Shown one piece after another: positions 8,827 through 22,056 of a DNA stretch of 64,000 nt. The stretch covers positions 81,508,414 through 81,572,413 of the forward strand of contig NC_135715.1 in NCBI RefSeq assembly GCF_964656455.1, written 5' to 3'. A program made the translations under genes and the position numbers. A model generated the notes under the pieces. The model was given only the letters and a program-made list of their open reading frames with translations, searched no databases and was not told where the DNA came from. Origin of the DNA: Halichoerus grypus. Its lineage: Eukaryota; Chordata; Mammalia; Carnivora; Phocidae. Position 1 is the first letter of the stretch, and each line of letters starts with the position of its first letter.

Positions 8827-11776
8827 ATAGCTGCCTCCTGCCCATGCTTATTTCTGCCTCGGAATTCTGCTGGGACTCATTCCCCAGGTTTGCACTCAAG
8901 CAGAGTTGAAAATCCTGCCACCCTGTGGAGAGGCGAATGAGCTGAAGCTGGGATTCTTGACCGGCTTCTTTCTGCCAAAACAGTGTGGAGCACTTAGCAT
9001 TCCTATGCACACATGGAGCAGTAGTGTTAGCTTCAGGTAACAAGAGCTGAGTCGAGAGGTGCCTTCTGGCCCGGACTTCTTCTCCCTCGGTCTCACGTAA
9101 GGAACCCGTTCCCCAGGCTCTCACCCACGGTAGCCTGGAAAGTGCTTCCTCCCTCAGAGACGTGGATGGTAGCTAAAGCACGATTTCTCTACCGTGTTGT
9201 TTCTTCGAGTTAGAACGCTAGCTATTAGACTGCCATGCAAAAGTGGGGCTGCCGTGCTAGCTTGGTCAAACACATGGGGAGTCGTGTTCTGCCTTTCGCA
9301 GGGGCCTGAGTCTCACTCGCAAAAAGCTTTGGACTCCCTTGCAGTGCTCTCACGCACGCACACCACAAAATGCTGCCACCCTCAGGAGCAGCTGTTTGAC
9401 CTGCAGCACAGGCTCTCAACCGAGTTTTTCCTTCGAGTTAGGTGGCTGTGTTTAAGGCGGCACACACACCCTCTCGAATGGTACTAGCCCCATAACCAGG
9501 ATGTGAGTTAAGAGCTGCCTTCTGTACCGGCCTGTCTCTCCCCGATATTACGATATTGAAACCATCCCCAGGCTCTCAGCCACAGTACACCCTAAACTGC
9601 TCCGCCCACAGAGAGGTCGACGGTAGCTAAAGCACGGTTTCTCTACAGTGTTGTTTCTTCGAGTTAGAACGCTAGCTATTAGACTGCCATGCAAATGTGG
9701 GGCTGCCGTGCTAGCTTGGTCAAACACATGGGGAGTCGTGTTCTGCCTTTTGCTGGGGCCTGAGTCTCACTCGCAAAAAGCTTTGGACTCCCTTGCACTA
9801 CTCTCACGCACGCACACAACAAAATGCTGCCACCCTCAGGAGCACCTGTTTTACCTGAAGCACAGGCTCTCAATCAAGTTTTCCTTCGAGTTAGGTGGCT
9901 GTGTTTAAGCCTGCACACACACCCTGGCGAACGGTAGCAGCCCCATAACCATGATGTGTGTTGAGAGCTGCCTTCTGTACCGGCCTGCCTCTCCCCGATA
10001 TTATGATATTGAAACTGTGCCCAGGCTCTCAGCCACAGTACACCCTAAACTGCTTCGCCCACAGAGAGGTCGACGGTAGCTAAAGCACGGTTTCTCTGCT
10101 GTGTAGTTTCTTCGAGTTAGAACGCTAGCTATTAGACTTCCATGCAAAAGTGGGGCTGCCGTGCTAGCGTGATGAAACACATGGGGAGTCGTGTTCTGCC
10201 TTTCGCTGGGGCCTGAGTCTCACTCGCAAAAAGCTTTGGACTTCCTTGCAGTGCTCTCACGCACGCACACAACAAAATGCTGCCACCCTCAGGAGCAGCT
10301 GTTTGACCTGACGCACAAGCTCTGAACCGAGATTTTCCTTCGAGTTAGGTGGCTGTGTTTACCCTGGGCAACGGTACTAGCCCCATAACCATGATGTGGG
10401 TTGAGAGCTGCCTTCTGTACCGGCCTGTCTCTCCCCCGATATTACGATATTGAAACCGTCCCCAGGCTCTCAGCCACAGTACACCCTAAACTGCTTCGCC
10501 CACAGAGAGGTCGACGGTAGCTAAAGCACGGTTTGTCTACAGTGTTGTTTGTTCGAGTTAGAAAGCTAGCTATTAGACTTCCATTCAAAAGTGGGGCCGC
10601 AGTAGTAGTTTCATGGAGCAAGTGGGGAGTCGTGTTCTGGCTTCTTCCGGGGCCTGGGTCTCACAAGGAAAATGGTTTTGGACTCACTTGCTGTGCACTC
10701 ACGCATGCACACCACACAATGCGTCCACCCTGAGGCATGGCTCTTTTAGCCGAAGCAGGAATTCCCTACAGAGTTGTTCCTTTGAGTTAGGTGGTTGGCT
10801 TATGGCCTGCAGGCACACCCGGGGCAAGGGGACTAGCCTCATAAACAAGAGGTGAGTTGAGAGCTGCCTTCCGCACCGGCCTGTTTCTCACTCCATTTCA
10901 CGTATGGGACCCTTTCCCGGGTCTCTCATACACGACCACTATACAACTCCTGCGGCTTCAGGAACGGCAATGGTAGCTAAAGCGCAGTAAGGCTACAGCA
11001 TTGATTCTTGGTGTTAGTAGCCTGGTAGGCGAATGAGCTGCAGCTGGGATTCTTTACAGACTTGTTTCTTCCCAGTCAGGGTCGAGCACATAGCATTCCA
11101 AGCACACATGGAGCAGTAGTCTTAGCTTCAGGTAGCAAGAGCTGAGTCCAGAGGTGCTTTCTGCCCGGACCTATTTCTCCCTTGGTTTCACGTATGGAAC
11201 CCGTTCCCCAGGCTCTCAGCCACGGTACTCCGTGTAATGCTTCCTCCGTCTAGAGGTCGACGGTAGCTAAAGCACGGTTTCTCTACAGTGTTGTTTCTTC
11301 GAGTGAGAACACTAGCTGTTAGACTTCCATGCAAAAGTGGGGCTGCCGTGCTAGCGTGATGAAACACATGGGGAGTCGTGTTCTGCCTTCTGCTGGGGCC
11401 TGAGGCTCATTCACAAAAAGCTTTGGACTCCCTTGCAGTGCTCTCATGCACGCACACAACAAAATGCTTCCACCCTCAGGAGCGGCTCTTTTAGCTGAAG
11501 CATGGATTCTCCAGCGAGTTTTTCCTTCGAGTTAGGCAGTTTTCATGAAGCCTGCACACACACCCGGGGCAACGGTACCAGCCCCATAACCATGGTTTGA
11601 GTTGAGAGCTGCCTTCTCTCCGGCCTGTCTCTCCCTCGATTTCACGAAACGGAACCCGTCCCCAGGCTCTCACCCACCGTACACCCTAAACTGCTTCCTC
11701 CCACATAGAGGTCGTCGGTAGCTAAAGCACGGTTTCTCTTCAGTGTTGTTTCTCCGAGTTAGAACGCTTGCTATTA

Positions 11777-11998
11777 ATGTCCACAATAGCCAAACTGTGG
11801 AAAGAGCCATGTCCACCAACAGATGAATGGATAAAGAAGAGGGGGTATATATATATATATACAATGGAATATTATGCAGCCATCAAAAGGAATGAGATCT
11901 TGCCATCTGCAACGACGTGGATGGAACTGGAGGGTATCATGCTGAGCGAAATAAGTCAAACCGAGAAAGACATGTATCATATGACCTCACTGATATGA
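11777..11998 (+). pseudogene. L1 ORF2 C-terminal remnant, in frame only in unit 3
   Basis: Seventy-three codons from MSTIAKLWKEP through DEWIKKRG, a TA-run-encoded YIYIY stretch, MEYYAAIKRNEILPS and ATTWMELEGIMLSEISQTEK to a TGA stop at 11996-11998. This matches the extreme C-terminus of mammalian L1 ORF2p as generally known. The frame survives because (TA)8 has the right length modulo 3; the 6-, 7- and 10-repeat copies are frameshifted here. The reverse transcriptase and endonuclease regions are absent, so no activity is expected. It is a dead remnant, not a gene. Confidence 0.8.
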
Positions 11999-12476
11999 GG
12001 AATTCTTAATCTCAGGAAACAAACTGAGGGTTGCTAGAGTGGGGGGTGGGGTGGGAGGGATGGGGTCACTGGGTGTTGGACACTGTGGAGGGTATGTGTT
12101 CTGGTAAGCGCTGTGAATTGTGCAAGACTGTTGAATCTCAGATCTGTACCTCTGAAACAAATAATGCAATATATGTTAAGAAAGAAAAAAAGAAGAAGAA
12201 GAATGTAGCAGGAGGGGAAGAATGAAGGGGGGAAAATCGGAGGGGGAGAAGAACCATGAGAGATGATGGACTCTGAAAAACAAACTGAGGGTTCTAGAGG
12301 GGAGGGGGCTGGGAGGATGGCTTAGCCTGGTGATGGGTATTGAGCAGGGCACGTTCTGCATGGAGCACTGGGTGTTATGCACAAACAATGAATCATGGAA
12401 CACTATATCTAAAACTAATGATGTAATGTATGGGGATTAACATAACAATAAAAACATTAAATAATAATTAAAAAAA
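11777..12476 (+). mobile_element. L1 fragment, unit 3
   Basis: 700 bp, (TA)8. The left target copy is the perfect gctatta form. This is the only copy whose ORF2 tail reads through without a frameshift. Confidence 0.92.
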
Positions 12477-13238
12477 AGAACGCTTGCTATTAGACTTCCA
12501 TGCAAAAGTGGGGCCGCAGTGCTAGTCTCAGGAAACAAGTGGGGAGTCATGTTCTGCCTTCTGCCGGGGCCTGAGTCCCACACGGAAAATGGGTCTGGAC
12601 TCACTTGCAGTGCGCTCACGCATGCACACAGCAAAATGCGTCCACCCTCCGGCATGGCTACTTTAGCCGAAGCAGGAAATCTCTACAGAGTTGTTCCTTT
12701 GAGTTAGGTGGTTGGCTTTAGCCCTGCAGGCACACCCGGGGCAAGGGTACTAGCCTCATAAACAAGAGGTGAGTTGAGAACTGCCTTCCGCTCCGGCCTG
12801 TTTCTCACTCCATTTCACGTATGGGACCCTTTCCCCGGGCTCTCAGACAGACACGAGCACTGTCAAATTCCTCTGGCTTCAGGAACGGCAATGTTAACTC
12901 AAGCGCAGTAACTCTATAGCATTGATTCTTGGTGTTAGTAGCCTGGGAACTAGGCTTCCAGGCACACAGGGTACAGCAGTGCTAATCTCCTCAAACAAGA
13001 GGGGAGTCGACAGCAGCCTTCCTTCCAGGCCTGCTTCTCACTCCGAGTTACGTTTAGGTTCCATTTCTCATGCTTTCACAAAAACACACAACAGATGAAG
13101 TGCACGCTCAGGAAGGGCGATCTTTGCTGAGGCACGGGTCCTCCGCACTTTTGTTCCTTTCCGTTGGGTGGATGGCACTTAGGACTACACGCACACACGG
13201 GAGAGCCGATCTAGTTTCCCGAAACAAGAGTTGAGTCG

Positions 13239-16200
13239 ATAGCTGCCTCCTGCCCATGCTTATTTCTGCCTCGGAATTCTGCTGGGACTCATTCCCCGGG
13301 TTTGCACTCAAGCAGAGTTGAAAATCCTGCCACCCTGTGGAGAGGCGAATGAGCTGAAGCTGGGATTCTTGACCGGCTTCTTTCTGCCAAAACAGTGTGG
13401 AGCACTTAGCATTCCTATGCACACATGGAGCAGTAGTGTTAGCTTCAGGTAACAAGAGCTGAGTCGAGAGGTGCCTTCTGGCCCGGACTTCTTCTCCCTC
13501 GGTCTCACGTAAGGAACCCGTTCCCCAGGCTCTCACCCACGGTAGCCTGGAAAGTGCTTCCTCCCTCAGAGACGTGGATGGTAGCTAAAGCACGATTTCT
13601 CTACCGTGTTGTTTCTTCGAGTTAGAACGCTAGCTATTAGACTGCCATGCAAATGTGGGGCTGCCGTGCTAGCTTGGTCAAACACATGGGGAGTCGTGTT
13701 CTGCCTTTCACAGGGGCCTGAGTCTCACTCGCAAAAAGCTTTGGACTCCCTTGCAGTGCTCTCACGCACGCACACCACAAAATGCTGCCACCCTCAGGAG
13801 CAGCTGTTTTACCTGCAGCACAGGCTCTCAACCGAGTTTTTCCTTCGAGTTAGGTGGCTGTGTTTAAGGCGGCACACACACCCTCTCGAATGGTACTAGC
13901 CCCATAACCAGGATGTGAGTTAAGAGCTGCCTTCTGTACCGGCCTGTCTCTCCCCGATATTACGATATTGAAACCGTCCCCAGGCTCTCAGCCACAGTAC
14001 ACCCTAAACTGCTCCGCCCACAGAGAGGTCGACGGTAGCTAAAGCACGGTTTCTCTACAGTGTTGTTTCTTCGAGTTAGAACGCTAGCTATTAGACTGCC
14101 ATGCAAATGTGGGGCTGCCGTGCTAGCTTGGTCAAACACATGGGGAGTCGTGTTCTGCCTTTTGCTGGGGCCTGAGTCTCACTCGCAAAAAGCTTTGGAC
14201 TCCCTTGCACTACTCTCACGCACGCACACAACAAAATGCTCCCACCCTCAGGAGCACCTGTTTTACCTGCAGCACAGGATCTCAATCGAGTTTTCCTTCG
14301 AGTTAGGTGGCTGTGTTTAAGCCTGCACACACACCCTGGCGAACGGTAGCAGCCCCATAACCATGATGTGTGTTGAGAGCTGCCTTCTGTACCGGCCTGC
14401 CTCTCCCCGATATTATGATATTGAAACTGTGCCCAGGCTCTCAGCCACAGTACACCCTAAACTGCTTCGCCCACAGAGAGGTCGACGGTAGCTAAAGCAC
14501 GGTTTCTCTGCTGTGTAGTTTCTTCGAGTTAGAACGCTAGCTATTAGACTTCCATGCAAAAGTGGGGCTGCCGTGCTAGCGTGATGAAACACATGGGGAG
14601 TCGTGTTCTGCCTTTCGCTGGGGCCTGAGTCTCGCTCGCAAAAAGCTTTGGACTTCCTTGCAGTGCTCTCACGCACGCACACAACAAAATGCTGCCACCC
14701 TCAGGAGCAGCTGTTTGACCTGACGCACAAGCTCTGAACCGAGATTTTCCTTCGAGTTAGGTGGCTGTGTTTACCCTGGGCAACGGTACTAGCCCCATAC
14801 CCATGATGTGGGTTGAGAGCTGCCTTCTGTACCGGCCTGTCTCTCCCCCGATATTACGATATTGAAACCGTCCCCAGGCTCTCAGCCACAGTACACCCTA
14901 AACTGCTTCGCCCACAGAGAGGTCGACGGTAGCTAAAGCACGGTTTGTCTACAGTGTTGTTTGTTCGAGTTAGAAAGCTAGCTATTAGACTTCCATTCAA
15001 AAGTGGGGCCGCAGTAGTAGTTTCATGGAGCAAGTGGGGAGTCGTGTTCTGGCTTCTTCCGGGGCCTGGGTCTCACAAGGAAAATGGTTTTGGACTCACT
15101 TGCTGTGCACTCACGCATGCACACCACACAATGCGTCCACCCTGAGGCATGGCTCTTTTAGCCGAAGCAGGAATTCCCTACAGAGTTGTTCCTTTGAGTT
15201 AGGTGGTTGGCTTATGGCCTGCAGGCACACCCGGGGCAAGGGGACTAGCCTCATAAACAAGAGGTGAGTTGAGAGCTGCCTTCCGCACCGGCCTGTTTCT
15301 CACTCCATTTCACGTATGGGACCCTTTCCCCGGTCTCTCATACACGAGCACTATACAACTCCTGCAGCTTCAGGAACGGCAATGGTAGCTAAAGCGCAGT
15401 AAGGCTACAGCATTGATTCTTGGTGTTAGTAGCCTGGTAGGCGAATGAGCTGCAGCTGGGATTCTTTACAGACTTGTTTCTTCCCAGTCAGGGTCGAGCA
15501 CATAGCATTCCAAGCACACATGGAGCAGTAGTCTTAGCTTCAGGTAGCAAGAGCTGAGTCCAGAGGTGCCTTCTGCCCGGACCTATTTCTCCCTTGGTTT
15601 CACGTATGGAACCCGTTCCCCAGGCTCTCAGCCACGGTACTCCGTGTAATGCTTCCTCCGTCTAGAGGTCGACGGTAGCTAAAGCACGGTTTCTCTACAG
15701 TGTTGTTTCTTCGAGTGAGAACACTAGCTGTTAGACTTCCATGCAAAAGTGGGGCTGCCGTGCTAGCGTGATGAAACACATGGGGAGTCGTGTTCTGCCT
15801 TCTGCTGGGGCCTGAGGCTCATTCACAAAAAGCTTTGGACTCCCTTGCAGTGCTCTCATGCACGCACACAACAAAATGCTTCCACCCTCAGGAGCGGCTC
15901 TTTTAGCTGAAGCATGGATTCTCCAGCGAGTTTTTCCTTCGAGTTAGGCAGTTTTCATGAAGCCTGCACACACACCCGGGGCAACGGTACTAGCCCCATA
16001 ACCATGGTTTGAGTTGAGAGCTGCCTTCTCTCCGGCCTGTCTCTCCCTCGATTTCACGAAACGGAACCCGTCCCCAGGCTCTCACCCACCGTACACCCTA
16101 AACTGCTTCCTCCCACATAGAGGTCGTCGGTAGCTAAAGCACGGTTTCTCTTCAGTGTTGTTTCTCCGAGTTAGAACGCTTGCTATGAATGTCCACAATA

Positions 16201-17648
16201 GCCAAACTGTGGAAAGAGCCATGTCCACCAACAGATGAATGGATAAAGAAGAGGGGGTATATATATATATACAATGGAATATTATGCAGCCATCAAAAGG
16301 AATGAGATCTTGCCATCTGCAACGACGTGGATGGAACTGGAGGGTATCATGCTGAGCGAAATAAGTCAAACCGAGAAAGACATGTATCATATGACCTCAC
16401 TGATATGAGGAATTCTTAATCTCAGGAAACAAACTGAGGGTTGCTAGAGTGGGGGGTGGGGTGGGAGGGATGGGGTCACTGGGTGTTGGACACTGTGGAG
16501 GGTATGTGTTCTGGTAAGCGCTGTGAATTGTGCAAGACTGTTGAATCTCAGATCTGTACCTCTGAAACAAATAATGCAATATATGTTAAGAAAGAAAAAA
16601 AGAAGAAGAAGAATGTAGCAGGAGGGGAAGAATGAAGGGGGGAAAATCGGAGGGGGAGAAGAACCATGAGAGATGATGGACTCTGAAAAACAAACTGAGG
16701 GTTCTAGAGGGGAGGGGGCTGGGAGGATGGCTTAGCCTGGTGATGGGTATTGAGCAGGGCACGTTCTGCATGGAGCACTGGGTGTTATGCACAAACAATG
16801 AATCATGGAACACTATATCTAAAACTAATGATGTAATGTATGGGGATTAACATAACAATAAAAACATTAAATAATAATTAAAAAAAAGAACGCTTGCTAT
16901 TAGACTTCCATGCAAAAGTGGGGCCGCAGTGCTAGCCTCAGGAAACAAGTGGGGAGTCATGTTCTGCCTTCTGCCGGGGCCTGAGTCCCACACGGAAAAT
17001 GGGTCTGGACTCACTTGCAGTGCGCTCACGCATGCACACAGCAAAATGCGTCCACCCTCCGGCATGGCTACTTTAGCCGAAGCAGGAAATCTCTACAGAG
17101 TTGTTCCTTTGAGTTAGGTGGTTGGCTTTAGCCCTGCAGGCACACCCGGGGCAAGGGTACTAGCCTCATAAACAAGAGGTGAGTTGAGAACTGCCTTCCG
17201 CTCCGGCCTGTTTCTCACTCCATTTCACGTATGGGACCCTTTCCCCGGGCTCTCAGACAGACACGAGCACTGTCAAATTCCTCTGGCTTCAGGAACGGCA
17301 ATGTTAACTCAAGCGCAGTAACTCTATAGCATTGATTCTTGGTGTTAGTAGCCTGGGAACTAGGCTTCCAGGCACACAGGGTACAGCAGTGCTAATCTCC
17401 TCAAACAAGAGGGGAGTCGACAGCAGCCTTCCTTCCAGGCCTGCTTCTCACTCCGAGTTACGTTTAGGTTCCATTTCTCATGCTTTCACAAAAACACACA
17501 ACAGATGAAGTGCACGCTCAGGAAGGGCGATCTTTGCTGAGGCACGGGTCCTCCGCACTTTTGTTCCTTTCCGTTGGGTGGATGGCACTTAGGACTACAC
17601 GCACACACGGGAGAGCCGATCTAGTTTCCCGAAACAAGAGTTGAGTCG
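13239..17648. repeat. Macrosatellite unit 4 (4410 bp)
   Basis: (TA)7. Its left half carries the unit-2 variant set. It also has C at 14800 (ccatacccatg), a variant otherwise seen only in units 7, 8 and 9, and cctgcagcttc near 15361, shared with unit 5. Private changes: G at 13298, A at 13710, C at 14241. It is a visible mosaic. Confidence 0.95.
16189..16886 (+). mobile_element. L1 fragment, unit 4
   Basis: 698 bp, (TA)7, left target copy gctatga. Confidence 0.92.
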
Positions 17649-20600
17649 ATAGCTGCCTCCTGCCCATGCTTATTTCTGCCTCGGAATTCTGCTGGGACTC
17701 ATTCCCCAGGTTTGCACTCAAGCAGAGTTGAAAATCCTGCCACCCTGTGGAGAGGCGAATGAGCTGAAGCTGGGATTCTTGACCGGCTTCTTTCTGCCAA
17801 AACAGTGTGGAGCACTTAGCATTCCTATGCACACATGGAGCAGTAGTGTTAGCTTCAGGTAACAAGAGCTGAGTCGAGAGGTGCCTTCTGGCCCGGACTT
17901 CTTCTCCCTCGGTCTCACGTAAGGAACCCGTTCCCCAGGCTCTCACCCACGGTAGCCTGGAAAGTGCTTCCTCCCTCAGAGACGTGGATGGTAGCTAAAG
18001 CACGATTTCTCTACCGTGTTGTTTCTTCGAGTTAGAACGCTAGCTATTAGACTGCCATGCAAATGTGGGGCTGCCGTGCTAGCTTGGTCAAACACATGGG
18101 GAGTCGTGTTCTGCCTTTCGCAGGGGCCTGAGTCTCACTCGCAAAAAGCTTTGGACTCCCTTGCAGTGCTCTCACGCACGCACACCACAAAATGCTGCCA
18201 CCCTCAGGAGCAGCTGTTTCACCTGCAGCACAGGCTCTCAACCGAGTTTTTCCTTCGAGTTAGGTGGCTGTGTTTAAGGCGGCACACACACCCTCTCGAA
18301 TGGTACTAGCCCCATAACCAGGATGTGAGTTAAGAGCTGCCTTCTGTACCGGCCTGTCTCTCCCCGATATTACGATATTGAAACCGTCCCCAGGCTCTCA
18401 GCCACAGTACACCCTAAACTGCTCCACCCACAGAGAGGTCGACGGTAGCTAAAGCACGGTTTCTCTACAGTGTTGTTTCTTCGAGTTAGAACGCTAGCTA
18501 TTAGACTGCCATGCAAATGTGGGGCTGCCGTGCTAGCTTGGTCAAACACATGGGGAGTCGTGTTCTGCCTTTTGCTGGGGCCTGAGTCTCACTCGCAAAA
18601 AGCTTTGGACTCCCTTGCACTACTCTCACGCACGCACACAACAAAATGCTGCCACCCTCAGGAGCACCTGTTTTACCTGAAGCACAGGCTCTCAATCAAG
18701 TTTTCCTTCGAGTTAGGTGGCTGTGTTGAAGCCTGCACACACACCCTGGCGAACGGTACCAGCCCCATAACCATGATGTGTGTTGAGAGCTGCCTTCTGT
18801 ACCGGCCTGCCTCTCCCCGATATTATGATATTGAAACTGTGCCCAGGCTCTCAGCCACAGTACACCCTAAACTGCTTCGCCCACAGAGAGGTCGACGGTA
18901 GCTAAAGCACGGTTTCTCTGCTGTGTAGTTTCTTCGAGTTAGAACGCTAGCTATTAGACTTCCATGCAAAAGTGGGGCTGCCGTGCTAGCGTGATGAAAC
19001 ACATGGGGAGTCGTGTTCTGCCTTTCGCTGGGGCCTGAGTCTCACTCGCAAAAAGCTTTGGACTTCCTTGCAGTGCTCTCACGCACGCACACAACAAAAT
19101 GCTGCCACCCTCAGGAGCAGCTGTTTGACCTGACGCACAAGCTCTGAACCGAGATTTTCCTTCGAGTTAGGTGGCTGTGTTTACCCTGGGCAACGGTACT
19201 AGCCCCATAACCATGATGTGGGTTCAGAGCTGCCTTCTGTACCGGCCTGTCTCTCCCCCGATATTACGATATTGAAACCGTCGCCAGGCTCTCAGCCACA
19301 GTACACCCTAAACTGCTTCGCCCACAGAGAGGTCGACGGTAGCTAAAGCACGGTTTGTCTACAGTGTTGTTTGTTCGAGTTAGAAAGCTAGCTATTAGAC
19401 TTCCATTCAAAAGTGGGGCCGCAGTAGTAGTTTCATGGAGCAAGTGGGGAGTCGTGTTCTGGCTTCTTCCGGGGCCTGGGTCTCACAAGGAAAATGGTTT
19501 TGGACTCACTTGCTGTGCACTCACGCATGCACACCACACAATGCGTCCACCCTGACGCATGGCTCTTTTAGCCGAAGCAGGAATTCCCTACAGAGTTGTT
19601 CCTTTGAGTTAGGTGGTTGGCTTATGGCCTGCAGGCACACCCGGGGCAAGGGGACTAGCCTCATAAACAAGAGGTGAGTTGAGAGCTGCCTTCCGCACCG
19701 GCCTGTTTCTCACTCCATTTCACGTATGGGACCCTTTCCCCGGTCTCTCATACACGAGCACTATACAACTCCTGCAGCTTCAGGAACGGCAATGGTAGCT
19801 AAAGCGCAGTAAGGCTACAGCATTGATTCTTGGTGTTAGTAGCCTGGTAGGCGAATGAGCTGCAGCTGGGATTCTTTACAGACTTGTTTCTTCCCAGTCA
19901 GGGTCGAGCACATAGCATTCCAAGCACACATGGAGCAGTAGTCTTAGCTTCAGGTAGCAAGAGCTGAGTCCAGAGGTGCCTTCTGCCCGGACCTATTTCT
20001 CCCTTGGTTTCACGTATGGAACCGGTTCCCCAGGCTCTCAGCCACGGTACTCCGTGTAATGCTTCCTCCGTCTAGAGGTCGACGGTAGCTAAAGCACGGT
20101 TTCTCTACAGTGTTGTTTCTTCGAGTGAGAACACTAGCTGTTAGACTTCCATGCAAAAGTGGGGCTGCCGTGCTAGCGTGATGAAACACATGGGGAGTCG
20201 TGTTCTGCCTTCTGCTGGGGCCTGAGGCTCATTCACAAAATGCTTTGGACTCCCTTGCAGTGCTCTCATGCACGCACACAACAAAATTCTTCCACCCTCA
20301 GGAGCGGCTCTTTTAGCTGAAGCATGGATTCTCCAGCGAGTTTTTCCTTCGAGTTAGGCAGTTTTCATGAAGCCTGCACACACACCCGGGGCAACGGTAC
20401 TAGCCCCATAACCATGGTTTGAGTTGAGAGCTGCCTTCTCTCCGGCCTGTCTCTCCCTCGATTTCACGAAACGGAACCCGTCCCCAGGCTCTCACCCACC
20501 GTACACCCTAAACTGCTTCCTCCCACATAGAGGTCGTCGGTAGCTAAAGCACGGTTTCTCTTCAGTGTTGTTTCTCCGAGTTAGAACGCTTGCTATGAAT

Positions 20601-22056
20601 GTCCACAATAGCCAAACTGTGGAAAGAGCCATGTCCACCAACAGATGAATGGATAAAGAAGAGGGGGTATATATATATACAATGGAATATTATGCAGCCA
20701 TCAAAAGGAATGAGATCTTGCCATCTGCAACGACGTGGATGGAACTGGAGGGTATCATGCTGAGCGAAATAAGTCAAACCGAGAAAGACATGTATCATAT
20801 GACCTCACTGATATGAGGAATTCTTAATCTCAGGAAACAAACTGAGGGTTGCTAGAGTGGGGGGTGGGGTGGGAGGGATGGGGTCACTGGGTGTTGGACA
20901 CTGTGGAGGGTATGTGTTCTGGTAAGCGCTGTGAATTGTGCAAGACTGTTGAATCTCAGATCTGTACCTCTGAAACAAATAATGCAATATATGTTAAGAA
21001 AGAAAAAAAGAAGAAGAAGAATGTAGCAGGAGGGGAAGAATGAAGGGGGGAAAATCGGAGGGGGAGAAGAACCATGAGAGATGATGGACTCTGAAAAACA
21101 AACTGAGGGTTCTAGAGGGGAGGGGGCTGGGAGGATGGCTTAGCCTGGTGATGGGTATTGAGCAGGGCACGTTCTGCATGGAGCACTGGGTGTTATGCAC
21201 AAACAATGAATCATGGAACACTATATCTAAAACTAATGATGTAATGTATGGGGATTAACATAACAATAAAAACATTAAATAATAATTAAAAAAAAGAACG
21301 CTTGCTATTAGACTTCCATGCAAAAGTGGGGCCGCAGTGCTAGCCTCAGGAAACAAGTGGGGAGTCATGTTCTGCCTTCTGCCGGGGCCTGAGTCCCACA
21401 CGGAAAATGGGTCTGGACTCACTTGCAGTGCGCTCACGCATGCACACAGCAAAATGCGTCCACCCTCCGGCATGGCTACTTTAGCCGAAGCAGGAAATCT
21501 CTACAGAGTTGTTCCTTTGAGTTAGGTGGTTGGCTTTAGCCCTGCAGGCACACCCGGGGCAAGGGTACTAGCCTCATAAACAAGAGGTGAGTTGAGAACT
21601 GCCTTCCGCTCCGGCCTGTTTCTCACTCCATTTCACGTATGGGACCCTTTCCCCGGGCTCTCAGACAGACACGAGCACTGTCAAATTCCTCTGGCTTCAG
21701 GAACGGCAATGTTAACTCAAGCGCAGTAACTCTATAGCATTGATTCTTGGTGTTAGTAGCCTGGGAACTAGGCTTCCAGGCACACAGGGTACAGCAGTGC
21801 TAATCTCCTCAAACAAGAGGGGAGTCGACAGCAGCCTTCCTTCCAGGCCTGCTTCTCACTCCGAGTTACGTTTAGGTTCCATTTCTCATGCTTTCACAAA
21901 AACACACAACAGATGAAGTGCACGCTCAGGAAGGGCGATCTTTGCTGAGGCACGGGTCCTCCGCACTTTTGTTCCTTTCCGTTGGGTGGATGGCACTTAG
22001 GACTACACGCACACACGGGAGAGCCGATCTAGTTTCCCGAAACAAGAGTTGAGTCG
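17649..22056. repeat. Macrosatellite unit 5 (4408 bp)
   Basis: First unit with (TA)6 and with G at 18728 (gtgttgaag instead of gtgtttaag); both persist to the right. It shares gtttcacctg near 18217 and gctccaccc near 18421 with unit 6 only. Private changes at 19225, 19283, 20024, 20241 and 20288. Confidence 0.95.
20599..21294 (+). mobile_element. L1 fragment, unit 5
   Basis: 696 bp, the first (TA)6 copy, left target copy gctatga. Confidence 0.92.

Larger units (their letters stand above)
8827..13238. repeat. Macrosatellite unit 3 (4412 bp)
   Basis: (TA)8, the only length in the window that keeps the L1 ORF2 tail in frame. It carries the unit-1 set of variants (gtttgacc, accatcccc, gctatta/atg). 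Private changes include T at 11158 and T at 12526 (others C at both). Confidence 0.95.

Noticed and set aside
18470..18901. 143-codon + strand frame in units 5-14 as a new gene
   Set aside because: It arises only because one T-to-G change removes a stop in an AB dimer. The same dimer is closed in units 1-4, and the product is a translation of satellite monomers.
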